NCBI RefSeq assembly: GCF_954871325.1
Contig: NC_088777.1
Coordinates: forward strand, 5,582,509-5,646,508
Reading direction: 5' to 3'
From: Gordionus sp. m RMFG-2023
Lineage: Eukaryota > Nematomorpha > Gordioida > Chordodea > Parachordodidae
DNA: 64,000 nt
In this document: one piece after another, positions 38,201 to 52,560 of the stretch
How positions within the stretch are numbered: the first letter of the stretch is position 1
Layout of the letters: each line of letters opens with the position of its first letter
Notes under the pieces: generated by a model
The model's input: only the letters and a program-made list of their open reading frames with translations
What the model was told of the DNA's origin: nothing
Database searches by the model: none
Translations under genes and position numbers: made by a program

Positions 38201-41200
38201 AATAAAATATTTAATTACCGAGAGAAATCCAAAGGTGGGTACATCGCTGCCCTATCATATCAATACTCCAAGATTTAACAGCACACTATTCAAAATTTAA
38301 TGGAAAAACCGGTATAAATGCAAGGTGAGGTTATGATCCGGAATTTCGAACTGGAACAGATCACATGGACCGGACCTGACCGCGGACTTTTAATAAAAGA
38401 CTGGGCTAGTTTTACCAATTTTACTATAAATATAAATATTTTTCCAATTGTAAATATAGTAAATTCCACAAATCAACAAAATAATAGGGTTTAGGATTTG
38501 ACTAATTTCGATATTTTTTGAAATTTTGTGCAATAATACTATATCGTATAATAATAAAATGAAAAATTTAAATTTCAAACTCACTAAAGCCCCTAGAAAA
38601 TGGTCGCGCAATGCTAATAAATTATAAAATTTTTCAATTTTAAAATGCGAATCACTCTAAATGTTGTTGAGCAAGAAATATTTTTTTTTTTATTAACTAT
38701 AATATCTCTTCAGATATATATAAAATATACTTGATGAAAAAAATAGCAGTTTTTTCGGATTTACATATATATATAATTGGGATGGAGATTAAGTTTATAA
38801 ATTGATTATGTAAAACTAACAAAAATAGTCCAAGTTCTTCGCTGTTATAGAAATTTATATATAACTTTTAAATATTTAGTCGAAGCCATAAAATTTAGCA
38901 ATTGCAAAAAAATTAAAGTTAGATTTAATTTTTTAATTCTCTTAGAGATTTTATAAAAGAAAAAAAAATATAATTGAAATAGATTTAAATAACCAAGCCA
39001 ATATCTATAATTTTAAGATTGCACGGATGAAATGATTTTTAGAAGATCAAAAATTAAAATTGATATATATAAATAAGAATATTTCTCTAATATTTTTTTC
39101 TATTATAATTTTATGAATTAATTTTAATTATTCAGTCAAAATTCGGATAAATAAATGTGATATGATGATGATTACGAAACATTGGCTAAGGATTGAAATT
39201 GATTTAATTTAAACCATGAGAGATGAAAAAATAATTAAGGAATAATATATTATGATTAAGATGCGTTTCTTTTCTCTTAATGATATTCGACTAAAATTTT
39301 TGCTTGTAATTTTCAATCACTTGAATATTATTAACAATGAAACTAACCGTAGGTGTGTAATAAATAAATAATAATGTATGTCAAATTTAATGGCTTTTCT
39401 AATTTTAGGATAAAATACGGTATTAAGACTGAAAAGGGGGAATTTTTGTCCCTTTAAAATAATCTAAACTATAAAACTTGCAGAATCTTCATCTAGTTGT
39501 ACTACATACCTTTATACAAAAATTACCTATATAAAAATAATCCAGAATTGTGCAAAATATTTTGAGAAAATGGACTATGTTTTAACATTTTTAAATCTCT
39601 CCATGTGAAAATCATGTACAAACATTGTTAATAAATATATGAAATTTTATTTTTAACATAGCTTACCCTCACGATGGTAAAATCATTGAGCTATTTATAC
39701 TATATTTAAAATTTTAGGGCCGATTTAAAAATGAATTATAAATCCTGTTTTTCATATATAATTTAAAATAAAATAAATATTGGTAAATTAGGGTGACATC
39801 TATAGTTTCTGGCTTAAATAATTTTCTACTTTTATAACATTTCATAAAATATTTACTTTTGAATGATAAAATTGAAGCATTTTAATATTTAACTAAAATA
39901 TATTATATAGATAGAGTCTGCTATAGTAATTTAATAAATAATATACTATGCATTTATTTAATAAGAGAAGTAAAAAAAACTTTTATATTAAGAGTGGGCA
40001 TTATAATAAACATCATCTTTTAGATGACGATTAACAAATGAGTGATTATGCCTGATTAATGATATATAGAAATATAATCATATTTTTGAACAATAGTATT
40101 GGCATAGTAATGCCCTAAATTACTTATTGATACTTCGTGTTCTAGCCCCAGTTATAATTACTTTTTCACAATAATTTTTTAATGAAACTAATTTAATATT
40201 AGAAATAGAGTTTACCTACTAGATATAATCTGATCAATTAGGGGATATGGGTCTAAGTGCTTTAGCAGGTTGGGGAGAATAAGGGAGGTGCAGTTAACAA
40301 TAAATTCGTTTCAGAATTAAATGTCGGAAAGTTCATCTGTGAACCTAATATTTTCCTGTTCCCGTTAAAAATTCATCCGTTTAGTACCACCTAAATATGT
40401 TTTATAGGATTATCCTTAAAAATAAATATGCAACAGAAATAGGCAAATATGAGCATCCATCAAAGAAATATTTTTTCTTAGGTTATAATTTTATTTCTTA
40501 GACCTTTGCATGTTTTCAAACGCAATATTAATATTTTAAGTGTTGCTATAATACGATGGTTGCTATTCACAAATTTCCACCTATGATATAGATTTGCGCT
40601 TATGTCGCGGTCTTTGAACAACATAAATTTTTTAAATGATTAAAAAGGGTTTTAAAAAAAAATTCATTCATTTTTTATTAGTTAAATTATATATAAAAAA
40701 AATAATAACCCTCTATAGAATAAGGGAGTTTGACTTCTTGTTTCTAAAATTTCTTGCTATCGCAGTCATTTTCATTATGGCCAATGTTTTTGAAACGATT
40801 AATATTAATATTAGCGGTCATATTAATTGCAATCATTTTAAATTATATAAACTTTTTCTCTCGTTTTAAAGGAGTTACGTTTTTATTTTGTTGCAATTTT
40901 TGTCATTTTTGAGGATGTAGACCATCGATCTAAACAAAGAGGATTTTAGGATGTAACTTTTACCTGTTGAGTAAATATTTTTTAACCAAAAGAGTGATGT
41001 TTGTGAGATGGTAAAGAGTATGTTAAAATAAAGCTAGTGAATTACTGATGAGAAATTATTGAGAGATATTAGATTCTTTGAATAAGATCTTTCTAATTGA
41101 ATCCTTGCACATTTAGGTATGCGAGATAAGTTGTGAGGTTTGGGACAATGAGAAATAACCTACAGCATTAAAGGGGTGGCACTGTTTGTAGCGTTATCAT

Positions 41201-42249
41201 GAAGTGTATCTGAAATGTGATGGTGCATCTGTAGGCTATAAAGTAGTGGTCGAATCATGCGTGTGTGAGCGCCATCAATAAAATGGGTATAATGGCATAG
41301 ATATAGACTTTATCGATTGTGAGCATTTAATTTTTCTAGTGGTGTGAGATGCCAGCAGGAGGTCGGTTTTTTGTTATTTGCAAAATGGGAAACTCGTGAG
41401 GTGTCACTATGATATAAAATTATAACTATATTATTTGCTCTTTGACATGGAACCTCATAATGGGAAACAGCGTCTCTACATCAGCGGGGAGAGGATAGTA
41501 GGAAAAGCTTACATTTAATTTTTTTGAAAGGGTATATGGGGTAGGTGTCTTTAAAGGGGTAAGATAAATATTTTGGGGGGTTATCTCTTAATTTTTTAAA
41601 CGAAATAGGGCAATAATACTTTTTATTAAAGGCCTATTTAAAAGGTGTAATGCGGAAATTTTTTAGGGGTATAGGCATAGATTTTTAAGGGGAGGGGGGG
41701 GGGAGGTGGTAGCATCCAGTGAAATATCATGTAGACGCTCATGGGAAATCATGTCTAATAAATGTATTGTTTAATTGATATCTAAATGTTTGTTTTTGAT
41801 ACTTTTTATTGATAAGATTTTTAGTGATTATCCAGAATGACCATAATTATGAAAAATTTTGTAATAAATTATAAAAATTTGTATAAATTTGTTCTTCTTA
41901 TAACATCATAAAATAAAATAATATGTATAAATGTATTTGGATTTAACTTAGATTGGCAAATCTTTAAAACTTAGATCATTTATAGAGCGCGTTTTTTTAA
42001 AAAACCAGTTTATGTTAGATCCAGTTCTAGAATGCTTAGAGTTGTTGCCATGTGAATATCAGATAATTTTGTCATGAACCGTCAAATCATCTTTATTTCA
42101 CATATATTCATATAATATGAAAAAATTTATATCGATCTGAAATTTATAGGGTAGTTCTATACATGCTGCTAGAATAAGATTCGAACAATTTTTATTTTAA
42201 AATGAAAAAAAGGTACGTCATAGCTGATTTGATTTTTTTGAATCTAATA
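35213..42249. other. 7-kb AT-rich stretch
   Basis: No convincing exon or element. A GC-rich mark at about 38366-38386 (GGACCGGACCTGACCGCGG) resembles the CCGGGC islands elsewhere. The less AT-rich patch at 41120-41480 has no recognisable translation. A 10-base G run lies at about 41694-41703. Confidence 0.35.
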
Positions 42250-42594
42250 AAGAGAAGAGAAGAGAAGAGAAGAGAAGAGAAGAGAAGAGAAGAGAAGAGA
42301 AGAGAAGAGAAGAGAAGAGAAGAGAAGAGAAGAGAGAGAGAAGAGAAGAGAAGAGAAGAGAAGAGAAGAGAAGAGAAGAGAGAGAGAAGAGAAGAGAAGA
42401 GAAGAGAAGAGAAGAGAAGAGAAGAGAAGAGAAGAGAAGAGAAGAGAAGAGAAGAGAAGAGAAGAGAAGAGAAGAGAAGAAGAAGAAGAAGAAGAAGAGA
42501 AGAAGAAGAGAAGAGAAGAAGAAGAGAAGAGAAGAGAAGAGAAGAGAAGAGAAGAGAAGAGAAGAGAAGAGAAGAGAAGAGAAGAGAAGAGAAA
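42250..42594. repeat. GAAGA-type microsatellite, about 345 bp, all purine
   Basis: Pentanucleotide AGAAG units run almost throughout, with two AGAGAG slips (near 42335 and 42380) and a GAA-trinucleotide patch near 42480-42520. The strand is purine only. Long open frames on both strands (EEKRR and SSLLF repeats) are by-products. Confidence 0.97.
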
Positions 42595-43407
42595 TGCATA
42601 ATAAAAAAATAGAAACTCTGTTTCTATCCTTTGTATTCCACCTAAAAAAGCTCAGACATTCACCTCTTCGCAGATCTCTCTATTAACTCTGTCCTTATAT
42701 ATTTGTCAATTCCATAAGAGTACTTTATTAACCAATGATATCACAAAAACCATTTTGTTTTTTTTTATTTAAATTTAATAAATTATTTAAGTTCACATTT
42801 TTCCTATTATCTATTATTAGTGATTCTTCTTATTCAGCTGATTATTTTTATTTATTATAATAAATAAAATGTATAATACAAAAATACCCTTTTTTATTTA
42901 GGATATTCTCCTGCACGTGCTCCTAATCATTGGTCATGCGGGCGATTCTCTATTGGTACAATCAATTTTATAATTAATGTAATAACCATGGTTCTTGAAA
43001 GATAAAGGTGTCTAAGTTGTACGCGTCTAGCCTTTTACAGTTATATTATGATGGACAAATTCTATTACTATTATAATTAATCTCCTATTAAGCTTTTAAA
43101 ATGTATAATCTTTTGAAAAATTTGTTTTAAGACCGAATATAAAATTATTTTGCTTAATAAATATTGAAAAGCCTTCTTGTTTGAAATTGATAGTGCTAAT
43201 TTTATTTACTCAACTAGAGAAATTATTAAAATTTTTAAACAACTTGATTTTGAATATAAAATGATATTTTTTGTTTTAATAATTTTACACTTTTTCCTCT
43301 TGGAGTAAAGAATATTTAGACTCATTTTCAAACTACTCTCAAAAATCTTCTAAATTTTTTACCACCCAAATCTGGCTCAAAATCAAGCTACTAAAAATTT
43401 TGCCTTT
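42595..43407. other. AT-rich spacer between two purine microsatellites
   Basis: About 0.8 kb without any supportable feature. Confidence 0.4.
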
Positions 43408-43821
<414 letters not shown>

Positions 43822-45165
43822 TTAAAAGAAGATTGATGCTAACAATTTCAAACTATCCCAAATAGTTTTTTAACATTGATCTACTAACCAAAATATTATA
43901 TCCGGTCTAAAATTAATATATTTTACATTTTTTAAAGGCACCTCAGCATTTTTTTGCTTTTTTTATAGTTAAATGGTATAATATTATTAATTCTCCATAC
44001 TTTATATTTAAGATACCATTTTTTAAATATAATAATTATATAAATAATAATTTATCATGTTATTTTCACATTCAAAAATTGGAGGCTGCAGACATTTATT
44101 TTATTTAATTGGATCAGTAAAGTCTAAAGAAGGAGCAGTTTTAAACATGGAGTTTATAATTATTCTAATGCCTCTTGGGTTTATAATAAGATTCTTCAAA
44201 AAAAAATTGTGGTTTTGCCGAATCCACGAAGATTCCGTATCACTTTATTCGTATATATTTTAGAATATCAAAATATATTAATTTTATTTCCTGTATAAAG
44301 AAAATTTAATAAATTAATTTCAAAAATATTAAAAGAGCCTCATAAATTACTTTCATTTTATTTATCTTTCATATATAAAAAATCAGCATCCATCTTATAA
44401 AATAAAAACCAGTGTAACCTATATCTTATTTTAACAAATTTTAAATTATTATTAATATTTTTCTAATAAATCTTAATGCATATAGTATTCCAAAATGACG
44501 AGTGAAAAAATCATTAGATAAAAAGATATGTGGTTCGTTAACTGAATCATATAAACAAGGAATTTTAATAGAAAATTGTGAACTTAAATTAAGTCATACC
44601 TCTCAGGGAATAATTGATAGATTCTAGACCGCAATTCCTTACTAACTAATAGTTTCAAGAATGGCGTTAAAATATATATTATAGATAAGATCATTTTAAA
44701 AAAATCATATTTGAAAAACATCATAAAATCACTCAGGATTATGAGTTAAAGTGTCCTAAACCAGATATCTACAACGACATGACAAGGAGGAATTCATAAA
44801 GTAATAATTCTATAAAGGAAAAATGAATATTTCCATAAAACATTAATGTTTTTGTCATTATTAAGCCTATTTGTTCGGGCTAGTGTAAATTAAATAAAAT
44901 GACGACTTTCATATGATTAAATCGAATGTTATATTCATTTAGCACAGCGATATGTTAATTTTGTGAGTTTTAAAAGGTGTTGGAAGTCTGGCTTTTAATC
45001 AGTAAAGCCTTATTGTCTGATTGCGCAAGTTTATTACAACAATGTGGCATCATTTCATAATGCGAAATCAACTAAAATGGTAATTTGACAGATGTATTAT
45101 TAACTGATATCCAGCATAGACCATTATTTTAAAATTAATAGTTCAATTTTAAAATACTCTCTACT
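43822..45165. other. AT-rich non-genic stretch
   Basis: A 68-codon open frame at 44057-44263 has a mixed composition (GGCRHLFYLIGSVKS, RIHEDSVSL) but no recognisable family or splice sites. Nothing else supportable. Confidence 0.35.
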
Positions 45166-45170
45166 ACTAG

Positions 45171-45347
45171 GAATGTTGTTGTTATTAAAGGACTGGATTT
45201 GAACAGATTTTTTAAAAAAAAATTGCCCATAAATTGCACAACGGTACATTTATTAGCGAAATCTCGAGGCTAAACTATATTTTTCTGACTTAAATACTGT
45301 GTTTGCCGTTTTTAAATTGGCTCAAATCGAGCCAATTAACAATACTA
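45171..45347. mobile_element. foldback MITE, 177-bp copy with both ends
   Basis: The left end GAATGTTGTTG and the right end, reverse complement TAGTATTGTTAATTGGCTCG, correspond to the termini of the copy at 50669-50890. TTAGCGAAATCTCGAGGCTAA matches its centre. ACTAG is found immediately outside both ends (45166-45170 and 45348-45352), a likely target duplication. Part of the left inner arm is deleted. Confidence 0.78.
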
Positions 45348-45352
45348 ACTAG

Positions 45353-48300
45353 GATGATCTAAAAAAAACTATAGAAAAAGTATGAAATTCTATTAATTGG
45401 GAATTATGGGGATCTCATAAATTATTGAATTTATTTTTAAATGTATTTTAAAATAAGTTTACAAAAAATTGAAATAAAAAAATATATGACTAATAAAATA
45501 TTTTTTTTTGAGGCTCTTTATAGAATTTTGTTATATATCTAAGAAATTAGAGGGAGTTATCGCTGAGGAAAACTTGGTAACAAGTCTCGATCTCCCCTAT
45601 TAAATCATTTTTTTTATATAAATGGAACATCTCATTTAGAACAAACAAATTGAAATACCTTATGCCAAATCCAACTAAAAGATAAAATTAATAACAAATA
45701 TATTATATATAAATTGCAAGTAACAAAAATTATTATAATTTTCATAATGATTATTGGTGTAACTAAATCAATTTATTGCTCAATTGTAAATAAAAATATT
45801 TATTCTATTCTGGTTTATATATATATATCTAACTAAAATTCTTACAAAAATTATAAATGAAAATATGATTAACATTAAATTTTAGTCCCAAAAGTTGTTA
45901 AAATAAAGCCTGTTCTTTTATAAATAAAATATTAAAGTTTCATATAAAATATTATTTTTTATAAATATTCTTAAAGCCTTAGATACAAATGGAAAAGGTA
46001 AGACCATAAAAATAGGAACTTAATTCATTATTCACAAAAATAAAACCATATTTTAAACTTTAAATATGGCAACAACATTTATAATTTGTATTGAAAACTT
46101 TAATTTTTACAAAATTGTACTAAAAACTACCTATCATTTAGCGACTAACTCTATTAATATAAATCACATTTTTAAATATTTAGTAGAAATAATCTTCTTA
46201 TTAATTTTACTAAAGAATTTAGATAATTAAATAATGAATGCGTAATAAATAATAACATCAAAATATTCAAATAATTATCAATATATTTATAAATAATTAA
46301 AATTAGTAAATGCTCATTTTTTGTCTATTGCGTGTTTTGAAAATTTATCTTTGATTTAAGATCTTATATAAAATAAAATTAAAAAAGGTGGAATTCAATG
46401 TTTGATGCAATTGAAACGGTTTCCTATTAAATTTTGGAGAACCTAGGCAACACGTTCCTTCTTTCTTTCTCATTAAACTTAAAAATATTTTATTGATAGG
46501 AGAGAATGTCTGCCTGATAAAAACTTTGAAAAAGTTTGTTAAAATTAAATCATAATATTTAGTATTGATGTTTGCAAATATTTTACATAATACATTCTTT
46601 ATTTTTAATATTAATGTATTTGTTAAAGATGAATATAATATTTCTAAAATTAAAATGAGTTCAGTTGCATTAGTATTGACGTACCTTTCATTGGTTTCAA
46701 TACATTTATATGGATGTCGTTACATTGTAAAATTTAAAATTTAGATTTACTTTTTTGACAATGATATTGAATTTTTATTGAGATAATTATATGGGCATTC
46801 ACTGAATATTGTGCCAATGATTTATTTGAAATAATTCCTAAAATATTTTATTTTATATTTTTAAGCTAAAAAAGAAAAGCCTTCTTCTTTTAGTAATGTA
46901 TTTTAATAAAACAACGAATTGATTTAATATGATGATTTTAATTATTAGTTCAGAATTTTAATTAACAATAATTATTATTTTCAAAATTTTAGTTGCATTA
47001 ATTGTAAAAAAAATTAACTTACTAATAAAGGTGTTAAATTCCCAACAAATTTCCCTGGAAAAATTGAGAAGAAAAGAAAAAATTAGTGAAAAAACAAGAA
47101 ATTAGGGGAAACTAAAAAAATAAAAACCCTTCAATTTTTTTTACCAAATAACTTTATTTAAAAATAAGGGAAAATAAGAAAAATTAAAGACAAAATACAT
47201 TGTAATAATTTCATTTTTTTTATTAAATAACTTAATTAACAACAAGAAGTATTATAAATATTTATAAAAAAATGGATGAGTTATTCCCGGGATATAATTG
47301 AAATATTGTGATCCTTAAATGGGTGTTATTAAAAGGGATAATGTGAATCGATTTATTAAAACAACCCGTTTAATTTGATTTTTTTTTACATCATTATTTT
47401 TATTCAAATATGTAATAATGTTCCTTTTACTAGATATCAAATAAATAACCAATCATTTATTAGAAATTTCGTGCTTGTATAGTTTAATAAACACTTAATA
47501 GAATGCCTAAACCTTTTAAATACTACTTTTTAAAATTGTGTTGCTTTTGAAAGTTTCAATCGAAACGAAAAATCATTTTTTTTACTTTGGTCAAAAATTA
47601 ATACATGTTACATTTTCTCTTGCAACATATTCGTTCTACAAATTTTCAAAAAATTTTATCAGGCATAATAAAAATACTATTTATCATTTTTAGTACCAGA
47701 AAAAGATTATGAATATAGTGAATCCAAATATATTTTATATGCAGATTTTTATAACCCATCCTTCTCTGTTAAGCTAGAATAAAATATCTAAACAAATAGA
47801 GTTGTTTGGTTTTCTTAATATATTTTAAAAGTCAAAATCTTATTTTTGATTTATTTTAAAAATAATTTTATTGAATTTTTTCATGTAATTCTAGATTATA
47901 TTCTACCTTATATGAAACTTTTATTAAGTAAGTCAATTTATACAACTTTATATTAAAAAATTTACATAAACATTATCTAACATGTAAACTTATAAGAAGG
48001 TTTGTCGAAGTCTTATAAATTTAGTAGTATCTTTAGGGTGGCTTATCGAAGGTTCAAACCTCTTCGAAGAATTATATAATTTTCATACTTCTTCATTGGA
48101 GATAATTTTTAAAATTAATTCAATTTATTAATTAATTAATTATAAATAGAAAACTTAGTATAAAGTCATAAATGATTATAAAATTACACAATTATTTAAA
48201 AAAATAAAATAATATAGTATTAGTATATCACATTTATATAAAGTCATTATTTTTTTGCTGTCCTGTCTTTTACTGATTGTTTATCCAAGTTCCCTTTTTG

Positions 48301-48493
48301 CGTCAACGTTATAATTGGGAGCAAAATAGGCTAAGTCTATCCTATGCATAGGATGTTCAATTGAGGATATAAAGCTGAGATAGTTATCCTAATTAATTAT
48401 TTTTTATTATAGATGATGCCGAGCCAAAAAAATTTGATGGTGATAAAATATTATTTATTTATTTTTTATTAGTGTATTCAATAAGAGGTTACG
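45353..48493. other. AT-rich non-genic stretch
   Basis: No exon or repeat supportable. A tRNA-like word GGTTCAAACC at about 48049-48058 lies in a short hairpin, but no tRNA cloverleaf forms. Confidence 0.35.
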
Positions 48494-48627
48494 TATTTGA
48501 CCGGTCAAATATGGTTGAATTCAAGTAAATGCTTTTTAGGACAATGGTAACTTTATATTGTGTATAGTTTTAATTTTTTAGATTATTTGACCGTATTTGA
48601 CCAGAGTTCATATACTACTCTGGTCAA
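48494..48627. repeat. TTGACC palindrome and hairpin cluster
   Basis: A perfect 18-bp palindrome, TATTTGACCGGTCAAATA, lies at 48494-48511. About 85 bp on, TTTGACCGTATTTGACC leads into an 11-bp inverted repeat: TTGACCAGAGT (48597-48607) and ACTCTGGTCAA (48617-48627) with a 9-base loop. These may be the ends of a small unrecognised foldback element. Confidence 0.6.
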
Positions 48628-50662
48628 TTAGCCAACTTTCCAATCCCCTGATTCAATAATAATTTATTTTAAATCTGCTTATATTCTTTTTGTTTCTAAA
48701 TTAATATATATTTATACCTGTAAATCGAAATCTGTAGTTAGGAAAGTTATCTATCGCGTTTTTTTTAAAATAGAAATAGAATAAAATTGGGTTGGATGTT
48801 TCTGAATAGATTTTTTTAAATAATATATTCTATTTTAGGGCCAAAAATGTATATAAAATTACATTGGTTTTTATTCATTATTATTTAGGTTAGGTTTTTG
48901 GTTATTTGAGTCTTAAAGTCTTAAAAGTCTCTGAATAATTTTTACCTAATTATAATATTTATTTTTAACAAAAATCCTAATTTTTATGATTGATAATACA
49001 AATTTTTTGAGTTTTATTGTTATGATGTTATTTAAAAAAAATTTAAGTGTGTTTGAAAAACTTATTAATATTTAAAATAACGAAGACTGGGGATGGAAAG
49101 CAAGTTGAACTACTAGACTTACTTTAATATTAATAAAATAAAAATTAGATACAATTCTACCAAAATATCTATTTTCATTAAAAATTGAAATGTATTAAAA
49201 AAGAATACAATTATATAGTGCGTAATTATATTTTTAATGTATAATATAAATAAATTAAACGTTCCTAAATTTTTATTTTTTAATCTATTTCATAAATTAT
49301 ATAGACTTCACTAGTGGCAATGAACCTGAAGCACTTGAAGCGGATATCGGAACTTTATGTATAAGGAAAAAAATATATAATTTTTTAATAGAGTCGAGTT
49401 TATAAAACCCTAGACGGAATTTAAATGAGAAGACGGAATTTAAATGAGAAATAAAAATTAATTTTCGCCGAATATCGAATGAAAATAAATTTTATTTTTT
49501 TTAAACATAGTATATTTCTATATTTTATATTAATTTTGATCTATGAAAGCCGAAATTTCTGTCAAAATACTTTTAATATTTATAATTCAAAACTGAATAT
49601 GATTTTATTTTAATTAAGATTAGATGAGATGAGATTATAATATCATTTTTAGAAAGCAAAAAAAAAATTTCGAATATATTTAATTACGATTTTACTAAAG
49701 AAAATGCAAATATGGGATTGCATTTGATTATTGGAATACATATCGGAAGATTTTACGTGGATCCTTTTTCTTGCTATAAAGAGGCCTACACTTAATTAAG
49801 CGACGGCTTTTTTTCTAATTTACTAGGGATTTTTTTAAAAGAAATATCTATTCTCATGTAGGAATTTTATAAAATTGCTACATAATTTAAATTTTGCAAA
49901 TTAATTCTATTTTATTACACTATATAGGCCTATTAAAAAACATACACAAACTTGGGTGTACATTAAAATGGCCTATAAAATTAACCTTTCAAATTATAAT
50001 ATATAAACTGTTCTGTAATTTATTTTTATATAAAATTTGATGTGATAATGATTTCAGATATTAAAAAAATTAATAAAATTTTAATTTTCTAAGCATATAT
50101 TTATCAAATCTATATTAAAAAATTAGCCCCTCCGTTAAATATAGGTAAATAATAAATATAACATATATTCTAGATTAACTACTTCTTAAATTTTTGTATA
50201 TTTTAAATATTGTATGCAATGTCTTTGGAAGCTTTGACTTATTAATCTTTTTTAGAAAAAAAGCTGTTTATTATATGACATGTCTAAAATATTACAATAA
50301 ATGAATGATAAATATTATTAAGAACTGAACAGCAATATATTCATCAATGTATATTGATCTTTTCTCATATTTAATTATTCCACATTTGGTCGAAAAAAAA
50401 TCATATTTTCTCCCATATTTAACAAAAAACAGATATTACTATTGATCGAAGTAAATTTAAAGGTAAAATAAATTCTCTCAACAATATCATGATTTTAGAA
50501 ATATTTTATTAAAAATGAGATCATTATAAGGGTTTTAATTACAAAATATGTGATAAAAAATATTTAATTATAAACAATGTTATTTTTACATAAAGATATT
50601 TTATCAAGATATTATATATTAAAAAAATTTTACAACACAATTTCACCAAAAGAGGATAGCTT
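48628..50662. other. AT-rich stretch with one small duplication
   Basis: Only a two-copy 19-bp tandem repeat at 49412-49449 (AGACGGAATTTAAATGAGA twice) is supportable. Confidence 0.5.
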
Positions 50663-50668
50663 TTCAGT

Positions 50669-50890
50669 TAGTGTTGTTAGGCTCGATTTGAGCTAATTTT
50701 TTAAAATTGTCTAACTCAATATTTTATCCATTAAAATATTACGCAAGCCTGAAAATTTTGGTCATAGATGGCACAGAGGTTTGGACATCTATTGGCGAAA
50801 TCTCGAAGCTTAGGCAATATTTTCCTGACCAAAATATTGAGTTAACCGTTCATAAAAATCGGCTCAGATCGAGCCATTAAAACAACACTA
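50669..50890. mobile_element. foldback MITE, complete 222-bp copy
   Basis: Ends are TAGTGTTGTT and AACAACACTA. Inverted similarity continues inward for about 85 bp per arm: GGCTCGATTTGAGC against GGCTCGATCTGAGC, and AACTCAATATTTT in both arms, then AAAATATT and AAGC. The whole element therefore folds into one long imperfect hairpin around a centre near 50780. TTCAGT lies directly outside both ends (50663-50668 and 50891-50896), a probable target duplication. There is no coding capacity. TIR style suggests hAT mobilisation, though the duplication looks shorter than the usual 8 bp. Related copies lie at 4546, 35052 and 45171. Confidence 0.88.
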
Positions 50891-50896
50891 TTCAGT

Positions 50897-52560
50897 AAAT
50901 ATTTTATAAGACGGTTCACCTGTGAAGTATTAAAACTGACTTTTGAAATATTTTTTCATTCTATATCTCAGTCAAGTCTTGATTTTTATGAAATAATTTT
51001 ATGTATGATAGACATTATGTTACACTATATTATATATAATTGAAAAAGAAACGTTTACTTTGTTAAAATTCATTATTTAGGTAAAAAATATCAAACAAGG
51101 AAAAGAATATTTTTGGGAAAAGAACATATTATTAAACATTAAATCATAATTTATATGAACTATTTATTTGGATTGTTTATAAACAATTTATTCATATTTT
51201 ATTCAAAAGTTTTAATTAAGACAAATAAGGGGATTGTATTAAAAAATTATGACCTTTTTGTGATTACTGCATTTTCAAATTATATTTTCTGGTTCATTTC
51301 AAACATTTTTCTTTAAAATAATTTAATAAAAATTAATATGCCTTCTAATTAAAAAATTTTAGACAAAATTAGACACATTTTAGTAAATTTTGTCCATCAC
51401 ATTTTTAAATTAAATTAATATCTCCTGGTAAAATTTATAATGACTCAAATCATATTTTATAGATAAGCATTTTCCAGTTATTATATTTTATTTTAAGTAA
51501 AAACCTCTTATAAAAATATAAAACTCTCTATCTAAACATTATTATTATTATTATTGAGTTAATCAATATAAACTATTAGTTTTTAATTATATAAATTTTA
51601 ATAGAAATATATCAAACTTAATTAGCCTAGATCCCGAGTTCACAAATTTTAAACTTCTCGATTCTGTTCTCAAATAGGATTCTAATATAAATTTTATATC
51701 AAATATCTTAATTTTTTTTTTTTGAATGTGTAAAATTTTGAGTTTTAAGGCTATCAAGATAAATAAAATTTTGACATATATATTATATTGGCTGTTCTAT
51801 AAGTAATCAATATCTTTCGACAGTGGTTATAAGAACTTATTCTCGAGGAAATTTATTTTAGAGCTTATTTAAAAGTATCATCTGAATAATAATACATGAA
51901 GTCCATTAATACAAAATCATTATCGATGCATAATAAAAAAAATCAGGTCTCAAATAACATCAAAATTTTTTAACGAGAACGTTAAAAATATATAAATTAA
52001 AAATAATAATATTAATTTACATTCTTCAAATACGTCCAATAAATAATTAATTAACTAATTAATTCAATTATGATATAATATCGTTCTCATTTAATATATC
52101 TACCCTACCCCCTTTCCCAATTTAAAAAAGATCTGATTCTGTGTAATAGTGATGAATTCGCTCCCACTTTTCCGTTCTCGAAGTCAACGAATAAGCACTT
52201 TCCTTGATATCAGCCCTTTTCTTTTGCCAATTAAATTATTTCTTGCAAATTGTTGCGCTTATTATTATTTATAAAAACTTATAGTATCTTTTACCTTAAC
52301 GGTAGAAATTTGTGAATAATGTTCTTATCCTTTATTTAATTCTTATTTTCATTCAAAGAAATATTGTAACACAGGATAGTTTCCAAGTTTTTATTTAGAA
52401 ACATAAAAATGAAAATAATCATTTTACAATAAAATTTTAGCATAAATGAAAAATAATATTTACACATAATTCTTCAACTTAATTAAAAGATAAAACTCAT
52501 CATCCTTAATTGTCTATGTCATCCCATTTTAAAAATGAATTTCATCCTAATGATTTGGTA
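50897..52560. other. AT-rich non-genic stretch
   Basis: No feature supportable apart from short ATT triplet repetition near 51539-51555. Confidence 0.35.

Noticed and set aside
41120-41480. Less AT-rich patch with long mixed translations on the minus strand
   Set aside because: No frame gives a recognisable protein, and no element ends frame it.
44057-44263. 68-codon open frame with mixed residues
   Set aside because: Looks slightly protein-like but has no known motif, and no acceptor or donor that fits a gene structure.
47996-48075. GGTTCAAACC B-box-like word in a small hairpin
   Set aside because: No A box or acceptor stem in the right place; a chance hairpin is more likely.
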